A stretch of 64,000 nucleotides of DNA from positions 9,039,886-9,103,885 of the forward strand of contig NC_063171.1 of the NCBI RefSeq assembly GCF_023159225.1, given 5' to 3'. Below the pieces are notes generated by a model, which saw only the letters and a list, made by a program, of their open reading frames with translations, searched no databases and was not told where the DNA came from. The translations under genes were made by a program, and so were the position numbers. Position 1 is the first letter of the stretch, and each line of letters begins with the position of its first letter. This document shows positions 23,064 through 34,469 of this stretch, in pieces. This DNA comes from Perognathus longimembris pacificus. Lineage: Eukaryota > Chordata > Mammalia > Rodentia > Heteromyidae.

Positions 23064-24963
23064 TTAAGACCCAAAGCAGACCTTACCAAGCACTGTTGTA
23101 TGAATCTTAGAAGTTCACAATTACATACAGATACCTTGTATACCTGTATATAAAATTAGATTTGGTGTTCCTAAAGAATACAATTTCAATATAACAACCA
23201 ATCTTGAGCCCTGTATTCAGTAGTTACTTATTTACTATTACAACCCTATGAGCTATTTTTGTTCTTTATATTAAGTTCTTTTTGGACTTGCTGTCTTTCT
23301 CTATGAACCCCTTTGATTCACTCGGATTGAACGGGGATACCCTCTATCCAATAACCAGGGATCAGTGGAATCTGGAGGTTCTCGAAGTAAATCAGGAGGG
23401 TAAGTTAGAGGTAGTGAAGAGAATAGAGTAATATGTATGGGGGGTAGGGTGATGATTTTGGTTTAGTTTCAGTGATGTGGAAATGTGGAGAAGAGTAGAA
23501 TCAGTAGGAAGAACAAGGTTAAAATGATAGACAATGAAGAGTTTCCAGAAAAGAGTGAACATGTTATTCATAGGAAAGTAATTTTAAAAAAGAGAATGTG
23601 AAGAGTGAAACAAAGAAAAAATACTGGAAGACTAATGCACAAAACAGAGAAAAATTATAAACACACACACACATACACACACACAGAAAAACAACATAAA
23701 ATCCCTGATTAAAAAAAAGGAAAACAAAAACCCAGTGACAGCTCAGAAATGAAAAAAAAAATTAAAAAAGTGGAGTCTTCCTTGTTTGGGTAGGCTTTCT
23801 CCAGTCTCTGGTTTCCTTGCAATGGTCTGCAGTCTATTTTGCTTCTTGGCTGGTTTGACTTGCACTCAGTTTGCAGGGGGTTGATCTGCTTTGACCCCCT
23901 CCCCTGTTAGTGAAATCCTGGGGCTCTGTGGTTTACATAGCTTCCAGGTAGGAGTTGTGTGTCCTCTGTAGACGGGGGACATAAACAGTCTTGGAAACCC
24001 TTGCTCTTCCTGTCAGCTGTGGGGCCACTGCCTTTAATGCCTGGCTTTGAATAGGCTGTGGACTCAGCAGGGCAGGGCACCTCTGGCCTGGTTTACCTGG
24101 CTGAGAGTCGCTTGCCTGGGGGAAGTTCCTCCCTCCTGGGCAGGGCGGCCTCCTGGGTGGAGCTGGCTATGGAATTCAGCTCCGTTCGGGGCTAGGAATT
24201 GGGCTTCCTCTGAGACAGGACAGTTTATCTGTCTCGGGAACTGTTTGTTCTCCCATCTGGTTGTTCTGTGCCATGGGTAGCTGCTCGCTGCTTTTGGTTT
24301 TAATTTAGAAAATCCAGCAGGCTGGGTGGGGCACCTCTGTCTGAGTTCTCCTGAGTGTGTGATCCGTGTCCTGGGATGTGCCTTTGCCTGGGGAGGGGTT
24401 GTTCTCCTGGGTGGAGCTGTCTCTCACTGGTTAGTCCCTCTTGCCCTTTTCAAAGATGGCTCCTTTGTCTTGGCTTTCTCTAGGCCCACTTTAGTTCCAA
24501 TCTGGTCTGACCCTATGCCAGTTTCAAAGATGGCACTTTGCTCTGGCAGTGGGGGAGGGCTAGCTTCCAGAAGCTGCTCTGTGTGTGCAAGTGAGAATGT
24601 CTTTTGTCAGGTACTCACACTTTCTCTGTGATTTTAGCCCATCTGTTAGTAGCCTGCGATCTCCGTGTGTCTGCTGCCGTCTGGAGGATTTCTTCCTGTT
24701 CGTCGCTGTGTGCTTTAGGTGCATGGAGTGCAGGGCATTGTGCCAGAGCCAGCACTGGCATCGCGGTGGGACTCCGCCCAGAGCTCAAATCTGTGTTTTC
24801 AGGCCAACAAAATTGATTTTTCCATCCTGGCCACAATCCCTGTACTGTTATAACTTACTTGGGCTGTCTTTCTAGGAGTAAAAGTTTCCCTGGAGTGGTA
24901 GAACTGGGGTGTCAGAGAGAGCTTAGCTTGGGCTCTGCTGCTCCTCTGACGTCTTCCCAGAAG
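23064..24963 (-). promoter_or_regulatory. L1 5' UTR / promoter region
   Basis: About 1.9 kb between the 5' TSD and ORF1. The distal part (23,800-24,960) is GC-rich; the proximal part (23,090-23,780) is AT-rich, including a (CA)n run at 23,663-23,690. Similar phrases recur ('cctgggtggagctg' at about 24,153 and 24,407; 'tttcaaagatggc' at 24,448 and 24,522), suggesting partial internal duplication or monomer remnants. The extent depends on the TSD; internal function is inferred. Confidence 0.7.
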
Positions 24964-24978
24964 TTTTGGACATTTTAT

Positions 24979-25744
24979 TTTGAGAAGAAAATGAATGTGA
25001 GATTTTTGTTCTCTAAAAGGAAATACAATCACTGAAACACCTACTTAAGTGTTTATGGATAAAGCAATCTGCATTAATCCTTCACTGCTGAATGTACTTC
25101 TAAATCCTGCTTAAGTCTTCTACTGAAGTTTCAAGGCAATATATACTAGACAGAGAATAAAAATAACACCCGGGGTGCATGAGCCATATGCCAACATTAG
25201 GCTGATATACAGCTGTTAGTTTATTTCCAATCGTTTCTCAGTCAGATAAATAGCATCCTTCAATAGACTCTTATCTTTGTCACAGGAGGCAGGTATAGCA
25301 CAGATGGACATAAAAAGAAACTTGTTCAACTTTGGGTTTGATAACAAGGTTGATTAAAGTTGAAAGAATCTTCTAAGAGTAAAATGACTGAAAAATTGAC
25401 CTGGGCAAAGAATATTAACTAATCACATGCCAGACTCTCTTCTCTTACTTGTCATTAGAATAAAATGTGGACAATATTTTCTATTATTGGCTAATAAAAG
25501 GAGAAAGGAACTAAATTTAACTCATTCCTAGTAGTAAACAGCAGATTAAAACCTAGTTTACTTTGTTTGATTATTCTGCATTCTTTCTACATCAGTAATC
25601 TGGATTGCAGAAATATAGCATTCCCAATTAAGAATCTGTCACCAGGATATAATTTCAGTAATCAGGAGTTCCACTTACAAACATGGGGGAGGTTTTGGTC
25701 CTGGAACTGAGAATTCTTTGAATCATTTGCCATCTTTTATCAAT
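24979..25744. other. Unassigned AT-rich DNA
   Basis: Nothing recognised between the L1 5' target duplication and the next SINE. Confidence 0.5.
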
Positions 25745-25801
25745 TGTGTGTGTGTGGTTGGTAGCTTAGTTAGTGGTACCTAGCTAGAGTTCAGTCCTCA
25801 G

Positions 25802-25842
<41 letters not shown>
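25745..25842 (+). mobile_element. ID-like SINE with (CA)n tail
   Basis: 'ggttggtagcttagttagtg' and 'gagttcagtcctcagcat' are the A-box and B-box neighbourhoods of an ID element. In place of an A-tail it runs into about 20 CA units (25,804-25,842). Confidence 0.75.
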
Positions 25843-25844
<2 letters not shown>

Positions 25845-26584
25845 CTTTAGCATGTTGATAGAAATAGGATTGCAGGTGTCACTGTTTTTGATACTTTCAG
25901 GGCTGGATAATTTAACATATGCCCACCTCAAAACTCTAATCTCCAATTATTATTTCTCAAATAACTGTTAATCTATTAAACTACACAATCTATAATGGAT
26001 AAGACATACCTCTCATTTGTTGAATACATCAGTAAGTGCATTGTTTAATTTCTTGATTTTTTGATAATGTCACCAACTGAAAACAAGCCACCTACCTGCT
26101 CAGAGATTTTAATGAAGTAGGCATGGAAGGCAGTACTAAAAATCTAATGGTGCATGGATATTAAAGTAAGTACTTTATTTCTGAAGGAGAAATCATGGCA
26201 CCCTGGTAATTTTGATCTTTCCAAATTATTTGTGTTATCTTTGTCTTCTTCTGGGAAGTCCTGTCTGCATTGGTGACTCTCAACCTCACCTGCACACATT
26301 CTTGGCCACATTGTACCAGCTCCCAGCCCTCCACTGTGAAGGCAGTTGACAGAATCTCTAGAGAACAGTGATGGCATTGATTTCCAGTGAGATTCCCAGG
26401 GACCAATTAAACAGGTAGTGTCATGGATTGAGGTATTTTGAGAACTTGATGAAGAGCATGTGATATTCATTAAGTTATCTATAAGTACTTAATATTGTAG
26501 GAGATAAAAATGATAGTCACAAAGGAAGATTCTCACAGAGAAGATTACCAACAATAATGGTATGATTTAGAAGTAAGGATGCAA

Positions 26585-26820
26585 ACCAGGCACCAGTGGC
26601 TCACATCTCTCATCTCAATACTCAGTAGGCTGAGACCTGAGCATAAAGGTTTGAAGTTTGCCAGGACCTAATAATCAATGAGACACTATCTTCAATTAAC
26701 TAGCATAATGTTAAGTTGAAAGCCTGGCACGTGCTGGACTAATAGCCATGAGCAAAAAAGCCATGTGAGTGGGATAGCCTAAATTCCATTCCCAGTATTG
26801 GCCATAAAAACTAACAAATA
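26585..26820 (+). mobile_element. B1/ID composite SINE
   Basis: 'accaggcaccagtggctcac' head, 'gtaggctgagacctgag', then a second arm ending 'ccattcccagtattggcc' and an A-rich end. Middle portion diverged. Confidence 0.8.
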
Positions 26821-27243
26821 ATTAAGTAATGGAAGGACAATTTTTTGCTCAAACCTTCCAATAAAATGGCTGTATTTCCTTCCTGAGTCTTTCCATCCAT
26901 CTCTCATTGTGTTATCAAAGCAATGAGTAATTAATGGATTGTCACTCGGCAAATGGATTCCAAGCAAAAAGGTTTGCATTCACTTAGATTTGCTTTACTT
27001 ACTAGATTGTGTATAGGGGTTTATGTAAATCTGAAGGGTGGTTTCCATCTGTGAATTTCGTATATTTACTAGGGGTTTGTGCTTTTCCTTTCTTATGTAT
27101 CAGCTCAAGAAAGCAATCATTACTTATTCTTTTTATTTAATAAATATGGCAAAATTTAGTTGGGCTATCTTTTCTAGTTTAAATATTAACTAGTTTGTGC
27201 TGTGTATTTAACATGGTATAAAAATTAAACAGATCTGTCCAAG

Positions 27244-27304
27244 AATCTTAAATTATATAGGAGACACTATAGGAGATAATCTTAGATTATATAGAAGACA
27301 CTAT
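27244..27304. repeat. 34-bp tandem duplication
   Basis: A 27-base unit starting 'aatctta' and ending 'agacactat' occurs at 27,244-27,270 and 27,278-27,304 with two differences; the 7-base linker gives a period of 34. Confidence 0.9.
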
Positions 27305-27354
27305 TTTTTTCAAATTAGATTATTATTAAAATGGAAGTAACATGTTCTTCTTTG

Positions 27355-27440
27355 AACAATATTTGTTGTTGAATCTGGGCTCCATTCCCAGAAAGGCTAA
27401 ATTACCTTGGGTAGATTTCTCATTCATCCTGGGCTTCCAT
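27355..27440 (+). mobile_element. MIR fragment
   Basis: 'gaatctgggctccattccca', 'ttaccttgggtagatttctc' and 'ctgggcttccatttcc' follow the forward order of the MIR core. Confidence 0.65.
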
Positions 27441-27869
27441 TTCCACTTTTCTTTCTTAATTCCCTCTTGGGATTTTGCCAATGTCAACTAGAAAATGTCT
27501 AGTGTGTACTTTAAACTCCAAGAGGAGTGGTATGGTAAAATGCCCCAATTATCAAAATAAATAAATCCCATTTGTGATTATCCACATTGTGATTTTCTCC
27601 TAGAAATCCTTAACCCCCCTAGAGCTTTCTTTAGTGCTGCTTGGCACAAATTCAACTGGGCAAATTTACCTAGTTTCCAGCTAATATGTACATGGAAATG
27701 ATAAATGGTTTTAATTAACCTGTGCTATGGAATACAATATGATGCATGAACTTCAAAACACAATGTCACATTCAGGGACAATAGATTCATTTAAAGAATA
27801 TATTCTTGGATTTGATTATCTACTTAGATTCTTTCTTGTATTACCAAGGGTATTTTGCATTTCTTTTTG

Positions 27870-28104
27870 TCTCTTTTAGCCAGTCCTGGAGTTTGAATTC
27901 AGGGCCTAGGTGCTGTCCCTGAGCTTTTGTGCTCAAGGATAGAGTTGTACCTCTTGATCAACAGCTTCACTTTCAGCTTTCCGGTGATCATTAGAAGTAA
28001 GAGTGTCACAAGTTTTTCTGCTTGGGTTGACTTTGAGCCACAATCCTCACATTTTGAGTCTCCCAATTAACTAGGATTATAAGCATGAAACACTAGTGCC
28101 CACC

Positions 28105-28106
<2 letters not shown>
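27870..28106 (-). mobile_element. B1/ID composite SINE, reverse orientation
   Basis: Both arms visible in reverse: 'agccagtcctggagtttgaa' ... 'gggcctaggtgctgtccctg' ... 'cagcttcactttcagctttc' ... 'gactttgagccacaatcctc' ... 'gtctcccaattaactagga' ... 'gtgcccaccca'. Confidence 0.85.

Positions 28107-28157
<51 letters not shown>
28107..28157. repeat. (GT)n microsatellite
   Basis: About 25 uninterrupted GT units between two reverse-strand SINE units, at the tail side of the second. Confidence 0.95.
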
Positions 28158-28160
<3 letters not shown>

Positions 28161-28255
28161 GTACAGGGCTTAAACTCAGAGCCTCATGCTGTCATTCTAC
28201 TTTTTCATTCATGGCTGGTGCTTTATCTCTTGAGTGACCTATAGTCATTGTTTTG
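28158..28255 (-). mobile_element. ID-like SINE arm, reverse orientation
   Basis: 'tggtacagggcttaaactca' and 'atctcttgagtgacc' are reversed B-box and A-box neighbourhoods; the (GT)n run occupies the position of its tail. Confidence 0.6.
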
Positions 28256-28594
28256 TGTTTCAAGAATCTATTTTTTTTCAGCATGAATCTATACTCATTT
28301 CTATCAATATAAAGGGAGTAGCCCTTAATTATAACAATTTAAAAAATCAGCAGGTATGAGCACTCACTAGTATAAAACTAAGAAATGTCAATTTTAGGAA
28401 AAATTTGCCTGTTTTTCTGGGAATAAGTAGAGAGTTTTCAAATATTTAGTGGAGTCATGAATGGCAAACATATCTTTGTCTCTGACCTTCGGGTATACTT
28501 GGGATTTAGTATTTGTGGAGTTTGTAAAGCTTTGACATTTGATGCCTGCTTTATGGAATTCCTAGGACAGGACCTCTAGTGTGGGGCAGGCAGA

Positions 28595-28690
28595 AGCACA
28601 GAAGTTAGAGCTCTGTACTCTGACTGCCAGGCAGTAGGCATTAGCTGGCTTATGGCAACTTACATTCTTTCTTTTGTCTTTCTTCACAGC
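28595..28690 (+). mobile_element. Possible MIR fragment
   Basis: 'agagctctgtactctgactg' then 'gcattagctggcttatggca' resembles forward MIR order. Weak. Confidence 0.35.
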
Positions 28691-28899
28691 TGTTGTGTCA
28701 TCAGATAGCTCTGTGGTTGACCTGGAAACACTTCAAGCTCTCTATGAGAACATGAATGCTCACAAAATGTGCACATCTTCACATGTAGGCTGACTGTGCT
28801 AATGATCCCTAAGGAAATCTAATTCAGTGCGGTGAATTTCTGTAACTAAGGCTTGGTTACAACATTTCTCATGACACATGGTGCAAATATGTGGTCTCA

Positions 28900-29108
28900 T
28901 GTTTTTAATACCTCAACCCCTGCCTCTGATAACCAGCATTCTTTGCTGTTTCTTTCAGTCTGAATGTTTTTGACACCCCAGAAATAAGAGCATGTTTATC
29001 TTTCTGCACTGGCTTAGTTCATTTTGCAAAATATTGTCAATTCCAGCCATGCTGTTGTAAATGGTAAAATGTCTTTCTCTTTTAAGACTGAATATCATAG
29101 TCTGTGTG
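28900..29108 (-). mobile_element. Old L1 3' UTR fragment
   Basis: 'ctgcactggcttagttcatt' followed by 'ccagccatgctgttgtaaa' and 'taagactgaatatcatag' matches the reversed order of ancient mammalian L1 3' ends. Confidence 0.6.
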
Positions 29109-29443
29109 TGTGTGCAAAAAGGTATGTGTTTGTGTGTGTGTCTGTGTCACTTACTTCTGAGAGTGGTTCAAGAATATTATTAGTTCCATTAGTATAAAGA
29201 CAGGACTTTAATATCCAGCTGCAGTATAAGAACTTGGCAAATCTAATATGGATAAGAGATTATTACATATATACTCTACACATAGGAAAAACTCATATGA
29301 ATACCTGATTAACATACACTAAAATACAAGTCAGGAGGGTAGAAATATCTGTTATCAATAAGAAGATTCCTAGAACATAGATGCACAAATTCAAGGTCTC
29401 ATGTTTGTTACAAAGTACTGGGCTCATGTCCCCACTGCTTTGG

Positions 29444-29715
29444 GTTTTTTTGTGTGTGTGTGTGTGTGTTTTTTTTTTGCATCAGTTGTTTTCCAAGTAC
29501 CATTTCATACATTTTTGCCTACAGCTGATTTTAGATCAAAATTCTCCTCTTTTGTGTCTGAGATTTCAGATGTATACCACTATGCTCAGCTTATTTGTTG
29601 AGATGATGTTTTTATGTTCTGTCCAGATTGGCTTTGAATGATGATCTTGATTTCCACCTCTCAAGTAATTAGAATTATATAGTTTTGCACAATACCTACT
29701 CATAACAGTCTTTGC
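29444..29715 (-). mobile_element. Old B1-type SINE with GT/T tail
   Basis: GT-rich and T-rich stretch (29,450-29,480), then diverged sequence and a reversed head with 'gtccagattggctttgaatg', 'atgatcttgatttccacctc' and 'tcaagtaattagaatta'. Confidence 0.6.
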
Positions 29716-30164
29716 TAAACTAATGTTGATGTAAATTAATGAACAGAATATGTTCTCAGGCATTATGTGAAGTTATTTATTAAGATTTATTTCATATGGT
29801 TTGTAAACCATCTTTCCTTTATTGATGTGAATAAAAACCTACACTGAATCTCTAGTCGTGCTGTTTTCTCTTTGCAATAATTTAGGAATATTTCATCAAT
29901 AACAAAAAATAGTGACTCCTTTGAATGGGGTTTGGCAGCTTAGTCATCATTTATTATTACCTTGAAGTATGCACAAGATAGTATTTATGGCAGTTACAAC
30001 TTTGTGAAGGGTCAGAGTTAAATTGTTCACACATGTTTTCAGAGTCCTGAGTCATTATAAATATACTGTCAAATCTTTTTTTGCATATAAAGATCTTTAT
30101 TTTTCCAGAAATGAATACTGAAGAGAAATATATGTGCAATTTATTTTCTTTTAATTTTGTTAAA

Positions 30165-30385
30165 TTCAGTTAGTACCAGGGCTTGAACTTATGGATACTT
30201 TCACTTGGCTTTGTTGCTTACAGCTATCACTTGAGCCACACCTCAACTAGCTTTTTGCTAGTTAATTAGAGAAAGAGTTTCACTTTTTTTTTTCTGCTCA
30301 GACAGGCTTTGAACTGTGACCTTCCAAATGTTAGCCATCTGAATAGCTAGGGTTACAGGCATGAACACAGGCACCTGCAAAGATT
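30165..30385 (-). mobile_element. B1/ID composite SINE, reverse orientation
   Basis: 'gtaccagggcttgaacttat', 'cacttgagccacacctc', 'gacaggctttgaactgtgac' and 'tagctagggttacaggcatg' in the expected reversed order. Confidence 0.8.
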
Positions 30386-30639
30386 TTAGCCAAATATATA
30401 TATTTCCTTGAGCAATACACAGCACTTGCAGGTAACATCTTCCCTAGCTCATGAATGAATATCTGTGTCTTGTGTCCTCAATAGATTATAGAACTCTCCT
30501 TAAATTGAGGTGGTGGGGGGGGGTAATTCGACTATGATAAAGTAAGACTATAACTTTTAATAAGTAAATATGTATTCTACACCATTCTAAGTGATCTGTA
30601 TAAATTCAATCTCTAAGTGCTCTTATAGGCCATTATTTT

Positions 30640-30912
30640 CATCGCTCTGACAAAACAGTGAAAGAATCACTTGAGAGTACCAGGATTTACTTTGGCTGAA
30701 AGTCTCAGGTTCTAGTCTTCAGTCTCCTGACTCCATCACTTTGACTTGCAGTAAGACAAGGCATCATGTGACATCGAGGACAGCTGGCGGAGAAGAAGCG
30801 GAGTAGCCAATATAAAGGAAGGATCCAGGGACAAGATACACCTCTCAAAGTCCCATCCCCTGTGACCTAGGCCAAGGATTGTATCCATAGTCCTACATTC
30901 TAGACAAACCCT
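30640..30912 (-). mobile_element. MaLR-like LTR, reverse orientation
   Basis: 'cgctctgacaaaac', 'caggatttactttggctgaa' and 'aggcatcatgtgacatcgag' follow the reversed order of rodent MaLR-type LTRs as I remember them. Edges and subfamily not determined. Confidence 0.45.
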
Positions 30913-30914
30913 TA

Positions 30915-31170
30915 AAATTAATTATTACTTTAAAGGTGATATATAGCGAGGTTACAGTTACACAAGTCAGTTAATGTATACATTTATTTTGGGACAATGT
31001 CACCCCTTCCCTCCCGCTCTACCAGTTAGGTTTTCCCTCCCATCCCCATCATACGTTGTATAGTTCATTTCCAACGTAGAATCCAGTGAGTACTACTGCT
31101 GCATTTGTTCACCCTTTTCCCCTCCATTCTAGAAGAATCCTTCCAAAGCATATTGTCAAGCACCAAACAT
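30915..31170 (-). mobile_element. L1 3' UTR fragment, older subfamily
   Basis: 'agcgaggttacagttacaca' and 'tcaccccttccctc' correspond to the 3' UTR blocks of the reverse-strand L1 copies at 17,530 and 34,480, with more differences. Confidence 0.65.
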
Positions 31171-31739
31171 ATAAGTAGGCCCAATAGCTGATTCCACTCT
31201 GATTTGTCTGATACTTAAATGTTATTTTTGACCAAAAAATTTAAAAGAATTAAAAAATGTAGTTTCCAGGTATTAAAGTTTTCACATTGTAAGTAAGCTG
31301 ACCCTTTTCCATTCTGCTCTGTGCTGTATATGTGTCTAAATATAAACACAATAAACATGAAATCAGGATCATATTACCATTATGCAACAATAATGTAGAA
31401 TAATATTTTCCATATGAGGCAAGATATTTGTTTTTTGTTATTCTTTCTGTGACAAGAAAACCAGAAAAACAAGTAGAAAGAGTAGAAATTTCCCTGGCCA
31501 TTCCTGGAAAGGAGCTGAGCTTTTGTGTCCCGAAAGTCAGCTCTCCTGGGTCAGAGGGACTTTAGGGCCCTTGCTACCATGGCCACAAAAAGAGTTGCTT
31601 TGTCCTTTGCAATGGAGAGAGGCTGGTGTGAGAGTTCCAGTTATTAAGGCACCTACATTTTCACTGTGATCTTTGTCTACAGATTCAAGTGACTAATGTC
31701 CTTTTTTCTCATCCTGCTGAGATTCATGAACATTTCTCT

Positions 31740-31821
31740 TTACTTTGTTTTCTTTCCCTCTCATTTTCCCTTTCTTTTTCTTTCCTTTCTTTCATCCCTT
31801 CCCCTCTCTCCCTCCCTCCCT

Positions 31822-31898
<77 letters not shown>

Positions 31899-31913
31899 TT
31901 TCCTCTCTCTCTT

Positions 31914-31965
<52 letters not shown>

Positions 31966-32250
31966 TGCTTGATTTTTTCTTTCTAGCCTGCCTGCCTGCC
32001 TTCCTTCTTTCCTTCCTTCACTCCTCCTTTCTTTCTTTCCTACCTTTTTCCTTCACTTTCCTTCCTTCTTCCCTCCTACCCTCCCTCCTTCCTTCCTTTC
32101 TTCCCTCCTTCTTTCTTTCCTTCCTTCCTTTCCTCCCTCCCTCCCTCCTTCCCTTCTTTCCTTCCTTCCTTCCTTCCTCCTTTTTTCATGCATACATGCA
32201 TGCATGCGTGCATACATACATGCATGCACGCATACATACATACACACATG
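31740..32250. repeat. Polypyrimidine tetranucleotide array followed by CATA/CATG array
   Basis: CTTT and CCTT units over about 450 bases, with an uninterrupted pyrimidine run of 172 bases at 31,795-31,966, then imperfect 'cttc/ccct' sequence to 32,185 and 'cata/catg' units to about 32,250. The 191-codon forward frame over it is a translation of the repeat (Ser/Phe/Leu) and not a gene. The array sits at the tail side of the next SINE. Confidence 0.95.
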
Positions 32251-32254
32251 TATG

Positions 32255-32460
32255 CTCATACTAGAGATTGTTTAGCTTTTTCACTCAAGGTTGAAGATCT
32301 ACTACTTGAGCAACAATGCCACTTCTGTTTTTTTTTTGGTGGTTAATTGAAGGTATGAGTCATATGCATTTGTTGGGATGTCTTCACACTGAAACGCTCA
32401 GATCTTAGCCTCCTGAGTAGCTAGGTTTACAGGTATGAGTCAACAGCACCCAGATTGCTT
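32255..32460 (-). mobile_element. B1/ID composite SINE, reverse orientation
   Basis: 'ctacttgagcaacaatgcca', 'ggttaattgaaggtatgag', 'cagatcttagcctcctgagt' and 'tagctaggtttacaggtatg' are visible in order. Confidence 0.8.
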
Positions 32461-33226
32461 ATCTTTAAGTAGTTGTACAAGTGAGTTCTATTTTTAACAT
32501 TGCTTCATTTCTCTCTTACTTCTGAACGGCCATTTTTGCTAGATTTAGATTTCTGGACTGATTCTTTATTCAAATGATAGGAGGCTGGATATTTTCTGTT
32601 TACTTTCTATCTGAGGCAAGTCAGTTATGAGGTGAGGAGAGCTTGTTGTATTTGGGAGAGGAGGGCCTTTCTGGCTTTCCTGTTCGTGTGCTGTTATGTG
32701 CTACAAGCTGCCTAGTAAGTACAGGGAGTAGTGAGAAAGGCTCTTACCTATCAACTCTGAAGCTTTAGCTGGTAGTTCTGTTATTGAAATCAATAATGGT
32801 TAAGGGAAGAGGTCTCCAAAAGGAACGAAGCATCTACCTGGCCCTTGGATACTTGCTTCAGATGTTGAAAAAAAGAACTGGAGGATTTATCAAAGTAGAC
32901 ACCAAGAAAGTTTATTAGTAAAGCAAAGCACACAAAGACCCATATATGGGAATGGGCACATCTGATAACAGTTTCAGTGCTTGCTCTAATATCACAGGTA
33001 TTTATGGTGTAGAAAAGCAAGTTAGGGGATTGATCCTAATTTATTCTGGACAGAGTTCTCCCTTTGTTCTAGACACTTGGTATATCCATCATTCTTCTTC
33101 ATACTGCATCAGGTAAGCCAGAGATTTCAAGCTTCAGCTATGTACTTGACTATAGGACAAAATGACATAAGCATGAGCATCCTCTAAACAAAAGATGTGT
33201 GTTGTCAAATACTTTTTCCAAACAAG
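32461..33226. other. Unassigned DNA
   Basis: Nothing recognised; only short frames. Confidence 0.5.
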
Positions 33227-33304
33227 TCCTCCCTCCCTCCCTCCCTGCCTACCTCCCTCCCTCCCTCTGTTCCTTCTTTACTTCCTTCCTTACTTCCTCC
33301 CTTG
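33227..33304. repeat. (CCCT)n/(CCTT)n array
   Basis: About 78 bases of CCCT and CTTC units with a few A and G interruptions, directly at the tail side of the following SINE. Confidence 0.9.
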
Positions 33305-33512
33305 TTTTGGTGGTATTAAGGTTTAACTCAGAGCCTTGTCCTTGATGGAGTGACACAGTTACACAAGCTATGCCTCCAACATTTTTGCTGGTCGTTTTGG
33401 AGATTGAATTTAATGAATCTTTCTGTCCAGGCTGCCTTTGAACAATGATCCTCTAGGTTCCATACTGAATAGCTGAGATTATAAGCATTAATCAGAAGTG
33501 CCTGACTCAAAT
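33305..33512 (-). mobile_element. B1/ID composite SINE, reverse orientation
   Basis: 'ttggtggtattaaggtttaa', 'cagagccttgtccttga', 'aggctgcctttgaacaatga' and 'ctgaatagctgagattataa' in reversed order; diverged. Confidence 0.7.
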
Positions 33513-33631
33513 GTCCATTGCTGAGATATATAGTCTTCTTTGCAAACACTTTTGGTGCCCAGAGGAGTCATTTCATCAAATTTTTAAAATTATATTTTTA
33601 TTTCTTTTCCTAGTCTGTCATTTTCTTTTTT

Positions 33632-33843
33632 CTTTTTTTTTTTTTTTTTTTTGCCAGTCCCGGGCCTTAGACTCAGGGCCTGAGCACTGTCCCTGGCTTC
33701 TTTTTGCTCAAGGTTAGCACTCTGCCACTTGAGCCACAGCGCCACTTCTGGCCGTTTTCTATATATGTGGTGCTGGGGAATTGAACCCAGGGCTTCATGT
33801 ATATGAGGGAAGCACTTTTGCCACTAGGCCATATTCCCAGCCC
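33632..33843 (-). mobile_element. IDL-Geo-type SINE, recent insertion
   Basis: T-tail (33,632-33,652) and a complete two-arm body. Perfect 15-base duplication 'agtctgtcattttct' at 33,612-33,626 and 33,845-33,859. Few differences from the copies at 15,561 and 63,661. Confidence 0.94.
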
Positions 33844-33859
33844 AAGTCTGTCATTTTCT

Positions 33860-34469
33860 AAGATATTCTTGTATGGCCCCAGGACATGTTAACCATGAGA
33901 ACAAAGTCAGAGTGAGGGAGCTGCTTTCCCTTTTTTATTATTTTATTTTTTAGACAATGTTACAAACTATTGAGGGTATGAAAGGAGATAGGAAGATCGG
34001 AGAAAGCAAGACTTAAATCACTTCCACCAGGTTAGGATGTAGCCAGACTGAATTACCAGCTGCTTCTCCCTGGCTTCTTCTGGGCAGGTCCCTGGTAAAC
34101 TCATTGTTGGAAGCCTAGAGATTCTTCTAATGGCTTAGTGTACTTTTGCACAAAGTCATAAATGATACAGTAAACTTGTCAAAGACTAAGCTGTTTTGCA
34201 AGTGAGTGGGGCAATCTTGGGGAGCCCCAGGAGCTGGAGAATGGCTTCCTGGGGTACCTAGATTTTATGGAAGGGCTCTTCCTGGAGGGAGTAGTAGTCT
34301 CCGATGGTCAGTAGTTGAAAGGGTGGCTGCATATTTCTCTGAGGAATATTAAATTCCTATCAGACTGTGCTCATAGTCATGGGAGACTGGACAGGGAGCC
34401 AGGGAGAAGTGGTCATAGGACACTCTTACTTATTTCTGCTCTCTGAATATATCATCCCACTGCCTCATG
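33860..34469. other. Unassigned DNA
   Basis: About 0.6 kb with no recognised element or gene. Confidence 0.5.

Larger units (their letters stand above)
17508..24963 (-). mobile_element. Near full-length L1 retrotransposon
   Basis: About 7.46 kb on the reverse strand, bounded by a 15-base duplication 'ttttggacgttttat' (17,493-17,507) / 'ttttggacattttat' (24,964-24,978), one mismatch. Order in element direction: GC-rich 5' UTR (24,963-23,064), ORF1 remnant, about 56-base spacer, ORF2 remnant, about 500-base 3' UTR ending in an A/T-rich tail (17,508-17,525). Frameshifts and stops in both ORFs make it immobile now. It is the only essentially complete LINE in the window and serves as a reference for the 3' fragments elsewhere. 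Confidence 0.93.

Noticed and set aside
31689..32264. 191-codon forward frame rich in Ser, Phe and Leu
   Set aside because: It is a translation of the CTTT/CCTT array; all three frames stay open for the same reason.
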